Positions 20,345 through 29,801 of a stretch of 64,000 nucleotides of DNA are shown one piece after another. Within the stretch, counting starts at the first letter, position 1. Each line of letters begins with the position of its first letter. Under the pieces are notes generated by a model, which searched no databases, was not told the DNA's origin, and saw nothing but the letters and a program-made list of their open reading frames with translations. The position numbers and the translations under genes are program-made. Source of the DNA: CAWELS01 sp964468205. GTDB lineage: Bacteria > Acidobacteriota > Terriglobia > Bryobacterales > Bryobacteraceae. The DNA is taken from contig CAYXVG010000002.1 in assembly GCA_964468205.1 (NCBI GenBank), positions 124,001-188,000 of the forward strand, given 5' to 3'.

Positions 20345-20901
20345 GGCTTTGCCGTAGAAGGAATCATACTGCGAGTGGGAGGGCGGGTGCGATCAAACAC
20401 CGAAGCGCCGCGGGCGCGCGGATCAGATACCCAGCCCGCCACAACAGAAAGAATAGAATCCGCGGAAACCGGACTACTGCCGGAAGCCGATCACGGGAAC
20501 GCCGAATCTAAGCCGACGGATGAGACGCGAGAACTTCCCGCCGGACTCAAACGAGGACTGCTCTAGTGCGAGATCGGATTGGTGCGGTGGGCGGCAGAAA
20601 GCAACGACGGCGGGCGCCGTTTCTGCTGGCGGCGGCAGAGGAGACGGGGACAATTGGACCGTTGTAATTGCTTCTCTCGCAATCCGCAACCTTGACCGCA
20701 TCGAAGTCGCGGTCCTCGAACGCCAGCACGAAAGAATTTCTCGGGCGTGTATTAATTGACTTGCCGGAGCAGCGGATGCGGAAGATGTTCCCCAAAAGCC
20801 GATAGTCCGCCTCAGGCCCGCCTCAGGACTTGCGCGGTCCAATTAGCATCTGCTAACCTAGCACTTACTAGGTTAGTGCTTACTAACTGAGTTACGGAAT
20901 C
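20345..20901. other. Long divergent intergenic region before the TetR gene
   Basis: 557 bp between the DUF4185-like lipoprotein gene (minus) and the TetR gene (plus). Minus-strand frames at 20474-20842 and 20547-20795 have no family features, and I do not call them. The right end carries the palindromic operator listed separately. The rest shows no recognisable element. Confidence 0.5.
20853..20886. promoter_or_regulatory. Palindromic operator for the TetR-controlled efflux operon
   Basis: Perfect 9-bp inverted repeat CTAACCTAG (20853-20861) / CTAGGTTAG (20868-20876) with a 6-base spacer. It is overlapped by a second palindrome, TTAGT-GCTT-ACTAA (20873-20886). The pair ends 15 bases before the TetR start codon. 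This is the size and location expected for an autoregulatory TetR site. Confidence 0.72.
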
Positions 20902-21543
20902 ATGAAAGCAAGCGCACAACGCCGTCACCGCCTTTCTGGCGAGGAGCGGAAAGCCGCAATTGTAGAGGCTGCGGTGCAGCTCTTCGCGGAGAAGGGATTT
21001 CGCGGGGCTACCACGCGCGAGTTAGCGGCGGCAGTCGGCGTTTCCGAGCCGGTTCTCTACCAGCATTTTGGCGCAAAGAGCGATCTCTACAGCGCCATCA
21101 TAGAAACCATCTGCGCCGAGGGCCAGAAAGAGACCGACGACGCGCTGGCCACCTACAGCGAGAGCGGTGACGACGAGCGATTCTTTCAAACTTTGGGCGC
21201 AGCCATCTTGAAATGGTATGAGGAGCGGCCGGAGGTCGTCCGCCTGCTGCTCTACAGTGCGCTCGAAGGTCACGAATTGCGAGACCGTTTCGTCGAGCGG
21301 CAAGTCTCGGTCCTGTACCAGATCCTGAACGATTACATGGAACGCCGGATACAGCAGGGCGCGTTTCGCCAGGTGGACGCATATCTCGCCGCCCGGGCGT
21401 TTGCTGGGATGTTTGCCCACCAGGGCATGGCAACCACGATCTTCGGCATCAAGAAACTCAGCGGAGACCACGAGGCGATCGCCCGTTCCCTCGTGGAGCT
21501 CTTTCTGAACGGAGTCAGAGCAAAGGGGGCAGGAGGAAAATGA
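20902..21543 (+). CDS. TetR/AcrR-family repressor of the RND efflux operon
   Basis: A 213-residue protein. The N-terminal TetR helix-turn-helix, about residues 15-62, has AAVQLFAEKGFRGATTRELAAAVGVSE and the LYQHFGAKSDLY recognition region. The all-helical ligand-binding and dimerisation domain follows. It should bind the palindromes directly upstream and be released by a small-molecule inducer that the pump exports. Its stop codon overlaps the start of the membrane-fusion gene by 4 bases (ATGA), so regulator and pump form one coupled operon. Confidence 0.93.
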   Translation: MKASAQRRHRLSGEERKAAIVEAAVQLFAEKGFRGATTRELAAAVGVSEPVLYQHFGAKSDLYSAIIETICAEGQKETDDALATYSESGDDERFFQTLGAAILKWYEERPEVVRLLLYSALEGHELRDRFVERQVSVLYQILNDYMERRIQQGAFRQVDAYLAARAFAGMFAHQGMATTIFGIKKLSGDHEAIARSLVELFLNGVRAKGAGGK

Positions 21544-22745
21544 AGAGCCTTCTACTGATCTTTTCCGCCGTGGCGCTCGTCATGAGCGGTTGCGGCAGCG
21601 GCAATGCCAAGGAAGAAGCTACGACGGAAGTTGTCACGGCTCCCCTCACGGTGCAAGTGGCGCCGGTGGAGACGCGATCGGTCGAGCGATCGATCTCTGT
21701 AACCGGCTCGCTGCATCCGGATGAGGCGGCAGTGGTTTCCAACGAAGTTGCCGGGGTGCTGGAGGCCATTCGTGTGGATTTTGGCCAGCCCGTTCGCAAG
21801 GGCCAAGTGATTGCAGAGCTCGACAAGGTCGAGTTGAAGTTGCAGCTTGACCGGACCAAAGCGGCGCTGGCGCGGACGCTGGCGGGCATCGGTCTGAGTC
21901 CGGACCAGGCTGGCGAAACTCCGGAGACCACACCCGCGATCCGCCAGGCGCAAGCGCAGCTTGAGAATGCGCGGACGAAGTACGAGTCTGCTTCGAAACT
22001 CGTGAAGACCGGGGATGTCGCCAGCGATCGCTACGTCGAGATCGAGAAGGCCTACAATGCCGCTGAAGCCGCGTTGGATGGGGCCAGGCATGAACTGCGG
22101 GTGGTGTTGGCCAACGTGCAATCCCTACGAGCGGAAGTGGCATTGGCGGAGAAACGCCTCGAGGACGCGACCATTCGGGCTCCGTTTGACGGCACGATCC
22201 AGGAGCGCCTCGCCGCGCCCGGCGAGTACTTACGGCAGAACACGCCGATTATCCGCCTGGTGAAGGCCTACCCGCTGCGGCTTCGGGTGGATATCCCGGA
22301 AACGGCAGCGGCGGCGGTGCGGCGGGGAACGGGTCTTACCTTCCGAACCGATGCGTTCCCTGGCGAGGTATTCGAAGCCACCGTGAGCGACGTAAATCCA
22401 TCGCTCGATGTTCGTTCGCGGACTCTGACGGCGGAGGCCCGGATCACACAGCGCGATGGGCAGCTACGGCCCGGAATGTTCGTCCAGGTGGAGATGGTGA
22501 TGGAGCGCGATGCCGAGATCGTGGTGGTTCCGAGAAAGGCCATCCGGGCGGTCGCCGGTCTGAACAAGCTATTCACCGTGGAAGACGGGCGGGCGGTGGA
22601 GCGCAAGGTGATTTTGGGCAAGGAATACAGCGGCTGGGTGGAAGTGCGCGACGCCGATTTCGGTCCGGGCGAGATGGTGGCGCTCGACCATTTAGCCGAG
22701 CTAGTCAATGGGATGGGCGTGAAGCCAATTCAGACGGGGTCCTAG
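21540..22745 (+). CDS. RND efflux periplasmic adaptor (membrane fusion protein), lipoprotein
   Basis: A 401-residue HlyD/AcrA-type adaptor with a lipobox (MSGC, Cys18). The two half-lipoyl segments (VSNEVAGVLEAIRVDFGQPVRKGQVIAELD and TIRAPFDGTIQERLAAPGEYL, only partly quoted in the family pattern) flank a long coiled coil at about 100-205. Beta-barrel and membrane-proximal domains follow. It bridges the inner-membrane RND pump and the outer-membrane channel encoded next. Overlaps the TetR gene by 4 bases and is separated from the pump gene by 3. Confidence 0.93.
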   Translation: MKSLLLIFSAVALVMSGCGSGNAKEEATTEVVTAPLTVQVAPVETRSVERSISVTGSLHPDEAAVVSNEVAGVLEAIRVDFGQPVRKGQVIAELDKVELKLQLDRTKAALARTLAGIGLSPDQAGETPETTPAIRQAQAQLENARTKYESASKLVKTGDVASDRYVEIEKAYNAAEAALDGARHELRVVLANVQSLRAEVALAEKRLEDATIRAPFDGTIQERLAAPGEYLRQNTPIIRLVKAYPLRLRVDIPETAAAAVRRGTGLTFRTDAFPGEVFEATVSDVNPSLDVRSRTLTAEARITQRDGQLRPGMFVQVEMVMERDAEIVVVPRKAIRAVAGLNKLFTVEDGRAVERKVILGKEYSGWVEVRDADFGPGEMVALDHLAELVNGMGVKPIQTGS

Positions 22746-22748
22746 GCG

Positions 22749-25700
22749 ATGCAGAAACTTGCCGAAATCTGTATCCGGAGGCCTGTCTTCGCAACCATGC
22801 TCATCATGGCGCTCGTCGTGATGGGCGTGGACGCCTACTTCAAGCTGGGCGTCGACTTCTTTCCCAAGATCGAGTTCCCCTTTGTGGCTGTTACCACTGT
22901 TCTCCCCGGCGCCGCCCCAGAGGAAGTAGAGACACAGGTTACGCGCCGGATCGAGGAAGCAGTCAACACCATCTCCGGCATCGATGACCTGAACTCCATC
23001 TCCACCGAGGGGCTGTCTCTGGTTTCCATCGGATTCATGCTGGAGAAAGACCCTGACGTGGCGGCGCAGGAGGTGCGGGACAAGATCAACCGGATTCTCG
23101 GCGAACTCCCGGACGACGCTGAGCCGCCGATTATCGAGAAGATCTCCACGGACGCCTCACCAGTGGTCAACGTTGTCATCTCGTCCGGGCGGGACCTCAG
23201 GGAAACCACCAAAATTGTCGACGACCGGATCAAGAAGAATCTCGAAACGGTAGCCGGCGTCGGCCAAGTTCGTTTCGTCGGGGAGCGCATCCGGCAAATC
23301 CAGGTCTGGCTTGACGGCGACAAACTGCTGGCTTACGGTCTCAACATCGACCAGGTGCGCGCCGCGCTGCGGGCGCAGAACGTCGAGATCCCGGGCGGGC
23401 GGGTGGAGCAGGGTCCGCTAGAGCTTTCGCTCAGGACCATGGGCCGTATCGAGGATCCACGCGATTTCGAGCGGATGGTGGTCGCCAGTGTCAACGGCGC
23501 TCCGGTGCGCATATCCGATATCGGCTACGTCACCGACGGCTATGAAGAGCCTCGCTCACTGGCCAGGCTGAACGGCACGCCGGCCATCATCCTCGAAATC
23601 CGCAAGCAATCCGGAACCAATACGCTCGATGTTATCGACGCGGTCAAGACCCGTATCGAGGAACTCCGGCCGAGCATTCCGGCTGACTTCGAGATTACCT
23701 ACACGCGGGACCAGTCCAGTTTTATCGAAGACTCATTCAAGGCTGTCGAGAGGCATCTTCTGGAAGGCGGTCTCTTCGCCTCTCTCATCGTACTCCTGTT
23801 CATGCGCAATTGGCGCTCCACGCTGATTGCGGCGATTGCCATTCCGACCTCGATCATCTCCACGTACAGCCTCATGAAGGCGATGGACTTCACGCTCAAC
23901 CAGATCACGATGCTCGCCTTGGTGTTGATGGTGGGAGTGGTGATCGACGACGCCATCGTCGTCCTCGAGAATATCTTCCGGTTCATGGAGGAGAAAGGGC
24001 TGCCGCCGTTGCAGGCGGCAATCGAGGGCACGAAGGACATCGGCCTCGCCGTCATGACCACCACATTCAGCCTGGTGATCATCTTTCTGCCGATCGCCTT
24101 CATGGAAGGCATCGTCGGCCGCTTCATGTCGTCGTTCGGCTTCACCGCGGCCTTCGCGATCATGGTCTCGCTGCTGGTTAGCTTCACGATGACGCCGATG
24201 CTTTGCTCACGCTATCTCCGCGTCTCGGACAAAGGAAATCACTCGAGTAAGGACACCTGGCTGTTCAGGATAGTCTCACGGCCATACATGGCCATGCTGC
24301 GGTGGTCAATGGGCCATCGCTGGGCGATCGTCGCACTGTCCATCGTGGTGGCCTTATCGGCAATTCCGATGGGAATGATGATTGGGAAGGACTTTCTTCC
24401 CGAGGACGACCAGAGCGAGTTCCAGGTGCTCGTGCGCGCTCCGGCGGGTTCATCGCTGGAAGGCACGACCACCGTGATTAGTGAAGTGGAGCAAGAGCTG
24501 AAGCAGTTGCCGGGTATTCGCGACATCACCGTCACGATCGGCGCGGACGTGCAGCGGCGGGTGGACCGCGGCGAGATCATCATCGGGATGGTCGACATCG
24601 ATGAGCGCGAGGAGAGCCAGGACGAAGTAATGGCGATGGCGCGCGAACGGCTGAGCAAGTTCCGGGACCTGGTGATCGCCGTGCAGCGGCCGTCGGTGAT
24701 TCAGGGCGGTACCAGCGAGGACTTGCGTTTCTATGTCCAGGGTCCCGAGCTCGACCGGTTGGAGGAGTATTCCGGGGAACTGATGGAAACTCTCCGCGCC
24801 ACGCCCGGCGTGGTGGATGTCGACAGTACGTTCGAGCCCGGGAAGCCGGAGGTCCGGGTACATATCAACCGTGACCGCGCGGCCGATCTCGGCGTCAGCG
24901 TCGCTTCCGTGGCGACAGCGCTCCGCACGCTCGTCGGCGGCGACGAGCAGGTGACCACATATCGCGAGGGCGAAGACCGTTACGACGTCCAGCTTCGCGT
25001 CGACAAGGAATTCCGGAATTCGCCCGATGTGCTCGGCCGGCTATTTGTGCCGTCAACGAAGGTTGGCAACGTGCCCGTGTCAAACGTGGCGACGCTCGAG
25101 CGCGCCGTCGGGCCGAACCAGATCGAACGCTACAACCGGCAACGGCAGATCTCGATTACAGCGAACATCGTCGAGGGGCAGTCCCTCTCCGCCGTGATCG
25201 GCATTCTCGAGAACAAGGTGGCAGAAATGGGACTGCCACCGGAGTACCGGAGCGGGCTGATCGGCCGCAGCAAGGAGTTCGAGCGCGCGGGAAAGGCCTA
25301 CGTGATGGCGTTCCTGCTGGCGATCGTCTTCATGTACATGGTGCTGGCCGCGCAGTTTGAGAGCTTTATCGATCCGGTGACGATTCTTATCAGCCTCCCG
25401 CTTTCGGTTCCTTTCGCAATTCTCTCCCTGCTGGTGGCCGGCGAGAACTTCTCGGTGATCTACTCCTCGGTGGGTATTTTCGTCCTGTTTGGGATCGTGA
25501 AGAAGAACTCGATTCTCCAGGTGGACCACATCAAAGTGCTCGAACGGCAGTACGGACTTCCCCGGCTGCAGGCGATCTACCAAGGCTGCGAGGACCGGCT
25601 GCGGCCGATTCTCATGACGACGATGTCGCTGGTGGCCGGCATGACCCCGCTTGCCTTGGGCGGAGGCGCCGGATCGGGCTCGCGGCGCACAGTGGCGATC

Positions 25701-25880
25701 GTCGTGATCGGGGGCCAGACGCTGTGCCTGCTGCTCTCGCTCCTCGTGACGCCGGTGGCGTACTCGATATTCGAAGATATCGGTCACTCGCCCGTGTGGG
25801 GGAAGCTCAGCCGCCTGATGGGGGCTCCGGGGCGCGGGCTGCGGCGGGCTTTCAGCGGAATTACCGGCACTCAAGGGTAA
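22749..25880 (+). CDS. RND efflux pump, inner-membrane subunit (HAE-1/AcrB-like)
   Basis: A 1043-residue protein with the usual two-fold layout. TM1 (FATMLIMALVVMGV) is followed by a large periplasmic loop, six TM helices (about 335-540), a second loop and the final TM helices (about 855-1020). The proton-relay Asp pair is present in TM4 (GVVIDDAIVVLENI). Length and motifs fit proton-driven export of organic compounds; it lacks an obvious heavy-metal (CusA) Met triad in the parts I examined. The substrate range cannot be read. Flanked by its adaptor and outer-membrane channel genes. Confidence 0.94.
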   Translation: MQKLAEICIRRPVFATMLIMALVVMGVDAYFKLGVDFFPKIEFPFVAVTTVLPGAAPEEVETQVTRRIEEAVNTISGIDDLNSISTEGLSLVSIGFMLEKDPDVAAQEVRDKINRILGELPDDAEPPIIEKISTDASPVVNVVISSGRDLRETTKIVDDRIKKNLETVAGVGQVRFVGERIRQIQVWLDGDKLLAYGLNIDQVRAALRAQNVEIPGGRVEQGPLELSLRTMGRIEDPRDFERMVVASVNGAPVRISDIGYVTDGYEEPRSLARLNGTPAIILEIRKQSGTNTLDVIDAVKTRIEELRPSIPADFEITYTRDQSSFIEDSFKAVERHLLEGGLFASLIVLLFMRNWRSTLIAAIAIPTSIISTYSLMKAMDFTLNQITMLALVLMVGVVIDDAIVVLENIFRFMEEKGLPPLQAAIEGTKDIGLAVMTTTFSLVIIFLPIAFMEGIVGRFMSSFGFTAAFAIMVSLLVSFTMTPMLCSRYLRVSDKGNHSSKDTWLFRIVSRPYMAMLRWSMGHRWAIVALSIVVALSAIPMGMMIGKDFLPEDDQSEFQVLVRAPAGSSLEGTTTVISEVEQELKQLPGIRDITVTIGADVQRRVDRGEIIIGMVDIDEREESQDEVMAMARERLSKFRDLVIAVQRPSVIQGGTSEDLRFYVQGPELDRLEEYSGELMETLRATPGVVDVDSTFEPGKPEVRVHINRDRAADLGVSVASVATALRTLVGGDEQVTTYREGEDRYDVQLRVDKEFRNSPDVLGRLFVPSTKVGNVPVSNVATLERAVGPNQIERYNRQRQISITANIVEGQSLSAVIGILENKVAEMGLPPEYRSGLIGRSKEFERAGKAYVMAFLLAIVFMYMVLAAQFESFIDPVTILISLPLSVPFAILSLLVAGENFSVIYSSVGIFVLFGIVKKNSILQVDHIKVLERQYGLPRLQAIYQGCEDRLRPILMTTMSLVAGMTPLALGGGAGSGSRRTVAIVVIGGQTLCLLLSLLVTPVAYSIFEDIGHSPVWGKLSRLMGAPGRGLRRAFSGITGTQG

Positions 25881-25884
25881 AGAC

Positions 25885-27546
25885 ATGCTCAGGATCTTCA
25901 TCATCGTCACTCTGTTCTTCCTACCCGTGGCCGCTCAGGAGAGCGGCCGGACGATCGAGCCTCCCAAACGCGTCGGGATCAGCGGCGGCGAACGGGAACT
26001 CACGCTCGGAGCGGCCATTGAACTCGCCCTCAAGAACAATCTCGAGATCGAGATCGAGCGCACCAACCAGGAAACTGCCGCGGAAACACTGCACGGAGCG
26101 CGCGGCTGGCTGGATCCGCATTTCACCATTTCGCCGCGGTTCGAGGACCGGAACACTCCCACCAGCTCCACGCTTATCGGCCGGGACGGTAAGCTTACAA
26201 CGCAGAGCGGGAGTGTTGACGCGGCCTGGGACCAGAAGCTGCCCTGGTGGGGCGGCAACGTCCGCGTCGCTCTGCAGAACAGCCGCCAGACCACGACTAA
26301 TCCATTCGACGCCCTGAGCCCATTCAACGCCGCGACACTGGGTGCAACGCTCACTCTGCCGCTCTACCGGAACCGGGAGATCGATCCTTTCCGGGCGAAC
26401 GTGCGGGTGGCCAGCAAGCAAATCGGCATCTCCGGCGCAGAGTTCGAGATCACGGTCATAAGTGTGGTCACAAAGGTCGAGGAGGCTTACTGGAACTTGG
26501 TGGCGGCGCAACAGAACGTGACCGTGACCTTCGAGGCGGTGGAATTGGCCCGCGAACAACTGGCGCGCACCCAGCGGATGATCGAGAGCGGAACCCTGGC
26601 GCCTGTGGAACTCGCCGCGGCGGAGGCCGAACTCGAACGCCGGATCGACACCTGGTACGCCTCTGTCGGACTTGCCTCCCAGGTGGAGAACGCAATGAAG
26701 ATTCTTCTCACCGGCAGCAATGATGATCCGATGTGGGACAACGAGTTGGTCCCCACTGAGAAGGTGACGCTCGAGCCGCCGAAATTTGGCACGGTACGAG
26801 CCGCCGTGGACACCGCTCTCGCAAAACGGCCGGAGTTGCGGCGCGTGGATCTCGCCACCGAAGTCAACGACGTTCAGCGAGAGCTCAGCCGCAACCAGAC
26901 TAAAACCCAGGTGAATCTCGTGACCGGCGTCTCACTGGCTGGATTGAGCGGCTCCGTCGCTGCGGATTCGGCCAATCCGTTTTCCGAGACCCTCGGCGCG
27001 CAGTTCGCCCGTGTGAACACACTCTCTGAAATCCATGGCCTCCCCCCGCTGCAGTTCGCTGAGTTGGGAGGCGTGCCGCAGCAGCTTGTAGGTAGCTATT
27101 GGACGCTATGGGACAACCTGTTCCGTGGCCGGTTCCCAACGGCCTACGCGGGCGTCCAGATCGATTTTACGGCCCGTAACCAAGCTGCCAAGGCCGAACT
27201 CGCAAAGACTCTGGTGGCCGAGCGGCGGCTGAATCTCCAGCGGGAGCAGCTCAGCCAGGTCATCACCGCCGAGGTGCGGAACTCTCTTCAGGAGATCCAG
27301 ACGGCCCGCCAGCGCATCGAAGCCGCCGAGGCGAGCGTCCGCGCCGCACAGGAGAAGATCGAGAGCGAAATTCGCCTGTTCCGCACCGGCGAATCGACAA
27401 ACTTCCTCGTCCTCACCCGTCAAAACGAGCTGGCCGACTCGCGGCAGAGGGCCGTGGTCGCCCGGCTTGACTTCAACAAGGCGGTATCCCGGCTCCAAAG
27501 GGCGTTGGGTTCCACCCTCGATACCTATCGGGTGGAAGTGGAGTAA
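25885..27546 (+). CDS. TolC-family outer-membrane efflux channel
   Basis: A 553-residue protein with a signal peptide (about 1-18). It has the duplicated helical architecture of outer-membrane efflux proteins: LTLGAAIELALKNNLEIEIER at about 33, EEAYWNLVAAQQNV near 195, and a second repeat with long Gln/Glu-rich helices (EVRNSLQEIQTARQRIEAAE). Starts 5 bases after the pump gene. It completes a tripartite envelope-spanning exporter. Slightly longer than TolC, with an insert at about 335-420. Confidence 0.92.
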   Translation: MLRIFIIVTLFFLPVAAQESGRTIEPPKRVGISGGERELTLGAAIELALKNNLEIEIERTNQETAAETLHGARGWLDPHFTISPRFEDRNTPTSSTLIGRDGKLTTQSGSVDAAWDQKLPWWGGNVRVALQNSRQTTTNPFDALSPFNAATLGATLTLPLYRNREIDPFRANVRVASKQIGISGAEFEITVISVVTKVEEAYWNLVAAQQNVTVTFEAVELAREQLARTQRMIESGTLAPVELAAAEAELERRIDTWYASVGLASQVENAMKILLTGSNDDPMWDNELVPTEKVTLEPPKFGTVRAAVDTALAKRPELRRVDLATEVNDVQRELSRNQTKTQVNLVTGVSLAGLSGSVAADSANPFSETLGAQFARVNTLSEIHGLPPLQFAELGGVPQQLVGSYWTLWDNLFRGRFPTAYAGVQIDFTARNQAAKAELAKTLVAERRLNLQREQLSQVITAEVRNSLQEIQTARQRIEAAEASVRAAQEKIESEIRLFRTGESTNFLVLTRQNELADSRQRAVVARLDFNKAVSRLQRALGSTLDTYRVEVE

Positions 27547-27889
27547 CGGTTCCCGAGGCATGGATCCCCCCTGGAATCCAGCTTCTAAGATCCAGCCGTA
27601 CGAGCAAACAAAAATAGAACAAAGAGCGAAGAAACACCGTATACTATCGGTATCGAAACTTTTTTCGGTGTTTCTTGGGGGCCGCTCGCGATGCGACGAC
27701 ATTGCCCCGTTGGAATGTCTGTGGAAATCGTTGGACGCTTCCTGTCGGGCGCCAAGAACCGGTTTGGAATCTGCAGTTTACAAATCACACCGGTAGGCCG
27801 CCATCGAGCCCCGATTTCCAGAGGCTAAACCGTTCTGTAACCACATCGTTGCGATGTGACGGCAGACGGAGATATCTTAGGCGACGGTT
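27547..27889. other. Intergenic region between the efflux operon and dnaB
   Basis: 343 bp with no credible gene. It contains a distinct 11-bp inverted repeat listed separately, and a TATACT box (27640-27645) inside that structure without a matching -35. No hairpin followed by a T-run marks the end of the efflux operon. Confidence 0.5.
27629..27676. repeat. 11-bp perfect inverted repeat upstream of dnaB
   Basis: AAGAAACACCG (27629-27639) pairs exactly with CGGTGTTTCTT (27666-27676) across a 26-base loop. The loop contains a smaller ACCG...CGGT palindrome and a run of six or more T. It could be a terminator of the efflux operon, a regulator site or a decayed mobile-element end; sequence alone does not decide. 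Confidence 0.5.
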
Positions 27890-29284
27890 ATGGCAACGCG
27901 TGAGCTCATTCTGGAGAAAGGTCTTCCGGCAAACGTCGATGCGGAGCGCCTGGTTCTAGGCGCCATCCTGACGGATGAGTCGGCATATATCCAGATTGCC
28001 GGGGACCTGGAACCGGACGATTTCAGCCTCGAAAAACATCGGCGCATCTTCACCCGGATGGGGGAGATCCACGAGCGCGGCGAGCGCGTGGATCGCATCA
28101 CGCTGACCAACGAACTGGTCAAGCAGGGGCAACTGGAAAGCGTGGACGGCCTCAGCTATATCATCTCCCTCGACGATGGCCTGCCCGAGATCTACAACCT
28201 CGACGGCTACGTGCGGATCATCAAGGACAAGGCCACGCTCCGCCGGCTGATCTTCGCCTCCCAGAGCCTGATTGACCGTTGCATGATGGGCCGGGAAGAG
28301 CCCGAGGAGATTCTGGCCGCGGCCGAGGCGTCGTTACTGAAGCTTGGCGAAGACCACTCGAGCAGCGCTCTGGCCACGCCTAATCAAATCATTCAAGACT
28401 ACGACGGGGGCCTCAACGCCTTCCTCGATCCGAGCAAACGGATCAAAGGCCTCTCCACCGGATATGTGAAGCTCGATGAGATGACCGGCGGACTCCGCCC
28501 TGGCGAACTCATCATCCTCGCCGCGCGGCCGGCCATGGGCAAGACAGCGCTCGCGCTGAACATCGCGCAGCACGTTGCTTCACATCCCAACATCAGGAAA
28601 ACAGTGGCGGTCTTTTCGCTCGAAATGTCGAAGGAATCCCTGCTCACACGTCTGGTCTGCGCCGGTGGGCGCGTGGATCAGCAGAAGTTTCGCGCCGGCT
28701 ATCTGAATCAGGATGAGCGCCGCCGGCTGGCGGTTTCCGCCGCCGATCTGGTGGAATCCCAGCTCTTTATCGACGATACCGCCGGAGCCAACCTGATGGA
28801 CATCCACGCGAAGCTCCGGCGCCTGAAGGCCGAACAGGGTGGCTTGGGATTGGTGGTCATCGACTACCTGCAATTGATGAGCGGCCGCGGCCGCTTCGAG
28901 AACCGCGTGGCCGAGGTCAGCTATCTCTCCCGCGGTTTGAAACTGATGTCCAAGGAGCTCGAAGTACCGATGCTTGTGCTCTCGCAGCTTAGCCGCGCGC
29001 CGGAGCAGCGCCCCGGAGACCCGATTCCGCAGTTGAGCGACCTGCGGGAGTCAGGATCCATTGAACAGGACGCGGATATGGTTTGGTTCATCTACCGCGA
29101 GGAATATTACAAACCCGACCGTGAAGATCTCCGGGGACTGGCGGATCTCATCATCGGCAAGCAGCGTAACGGTCCGGTGGGCCGGGTCAAGCTTGCCTTT
29201 CTGCGCGAGTTCACCAAGTTCGAGAATCTCGCCGGCGACATCGGCGAGGCCGACATTCCGCAGCCGGGGGGCGAGGAGATCTGA
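27890..29284 (+). CDS. dnaB: Replicative DNA helicase DnaB
   Basis: A 464-residue protein with the DnaB layout. The N-terminal helical domain (about 14-115: NVDAERLVLGAIL) mediates hexamer and primase contact. A linker and the RecA-like helicase domain follow, with Walker A ARPAMGKTAL (about 203-212), Walker B LGLVVIDYLQLM, and C-terminal QLSDLRESGSIEQDAD. It unwinds DNA 5' to 3' at the replication fork. Full length with no intein. RplI and Rps18 genes, often upstream of dnaB, are absent here. Confidence 0.97.
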   Translation: MATRELILEKGLPANVDAERLVLGAILTDESAYIQIAGDLEPDDFSLEKHRRIFTRMGEIHERGERVDRITLTNELVKQGQLESVDGLSYIISLDDGLPEIYNLDGYVRIIKDKATLRRLIFASQSLIDRCMMGREEPEEILAAAEASLLKLGEDHSSSALATPNQIIQDYDGGLNAFLDPSKRIKGLSTGYVKLDEMTGGLRPGELIILAARPAMGKTALALNIAQHVASHPNIRKTVAVFSLEMSKESLLTRLVCAGGRVDQQKFRAGYLNQDERRRLAVSAADLVESQLFIDDTAGANLMDIHAKLRRLKAEQGGLGLVVIDYLQLMSGRGRFENRVAEVSYLSRGLKLMSKELEVPMLVLSQLSRAPEQRPGDPIPQLSDLRESGSIEQDADMVWFIYREEYYKPDREDLRGLADLIIGKQRNGPVGRVKLAFLREFTKFENLAGDIGEADIPQPGGEEI

Positions 29285-29801
29285 ATGCAGCCAGAGCCGG
29301 TCAATTTCGCCTGGCTGCCGATTCCTCCACATCTGCCCGCGGCCATCCAGCGCCGCCCGGCGCGAACTCCTGGTAGAGGCCAAGTGGCCCCCGCCTCCCC
29401 AGTACACCCCGCGAGAGGCTCCGCTGCTGACACGGATGCAGGATGGCACAACAAATGCTACGTGATTGGTCAGATGGACACGGATTCCACAACTTGCATA
29501 AGCAGGATGGTGGCGAGCCGGAAAATCTTACCGGTAGTCGATCGGCAAAATTTGCCGGATACCGTCTGCTTGGAGGCCTCTTCTCTGCCTCTCTCCCTGC
29601 TGGGGATATCTCGTGTCACCTTCTCTCTCTCTAGTAGCCGCAAGCTCGGAGCCCGCGACGTTCTCCTCGCGGGTAACGATTGAGGGTCCCTCTCCTCCGT
29701 GGCCCTCACCTTGAGGTGCGCGGCGGTCTGTCCGCCGCGCAACCTCGACCAAACTCCGGATTCCTCTACGCAATCGACTGATTCAAGCGCGTGAAGGCTG
29801 G
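29285..29801. other. Intergenic region after dnaB, with hairpins
   Basis: 517 bp between convergent genes. A frame starting directly after the dnaB stop (29285-29683) has no family features and I do not call it. The region holds several inverted repeats: CGGCAAA-A-TTTGCCG (29543-29557), CCCGCGA/TCGCGGG (29652-29673) and a strong GC hairpin at 29717-29741. It may contain a decayed gene. Confidence 0.45.
29717..29741. terminator. GC-rich hairpin between dnaB and the convergent lipoprotein gene
   Basis: TGCGCGGCGG (29717-29726) pairs perfectly with CCGCCGCGCA (29732-29741) over a 5-base loop. Pairing continues outward through GAGG/CCTC with one bulge. It has no T-run, but its position between convergent genes suits transcript-end formation. 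Confidence 0.5.

Noticed and set aside
20474..20842. Possible minus-strand gene in the gap before the TetR gene
   Set aside because: Composition is low-complexity Ser/Arg/Ala with no domain or ribosome-binding site.
29285..29683. Open frame beginning directly after the dnaB stop
   Set aside because: Pro/Arg-rich sequence without recognisable domain; a frameshifted remnant is possible but not supportable.
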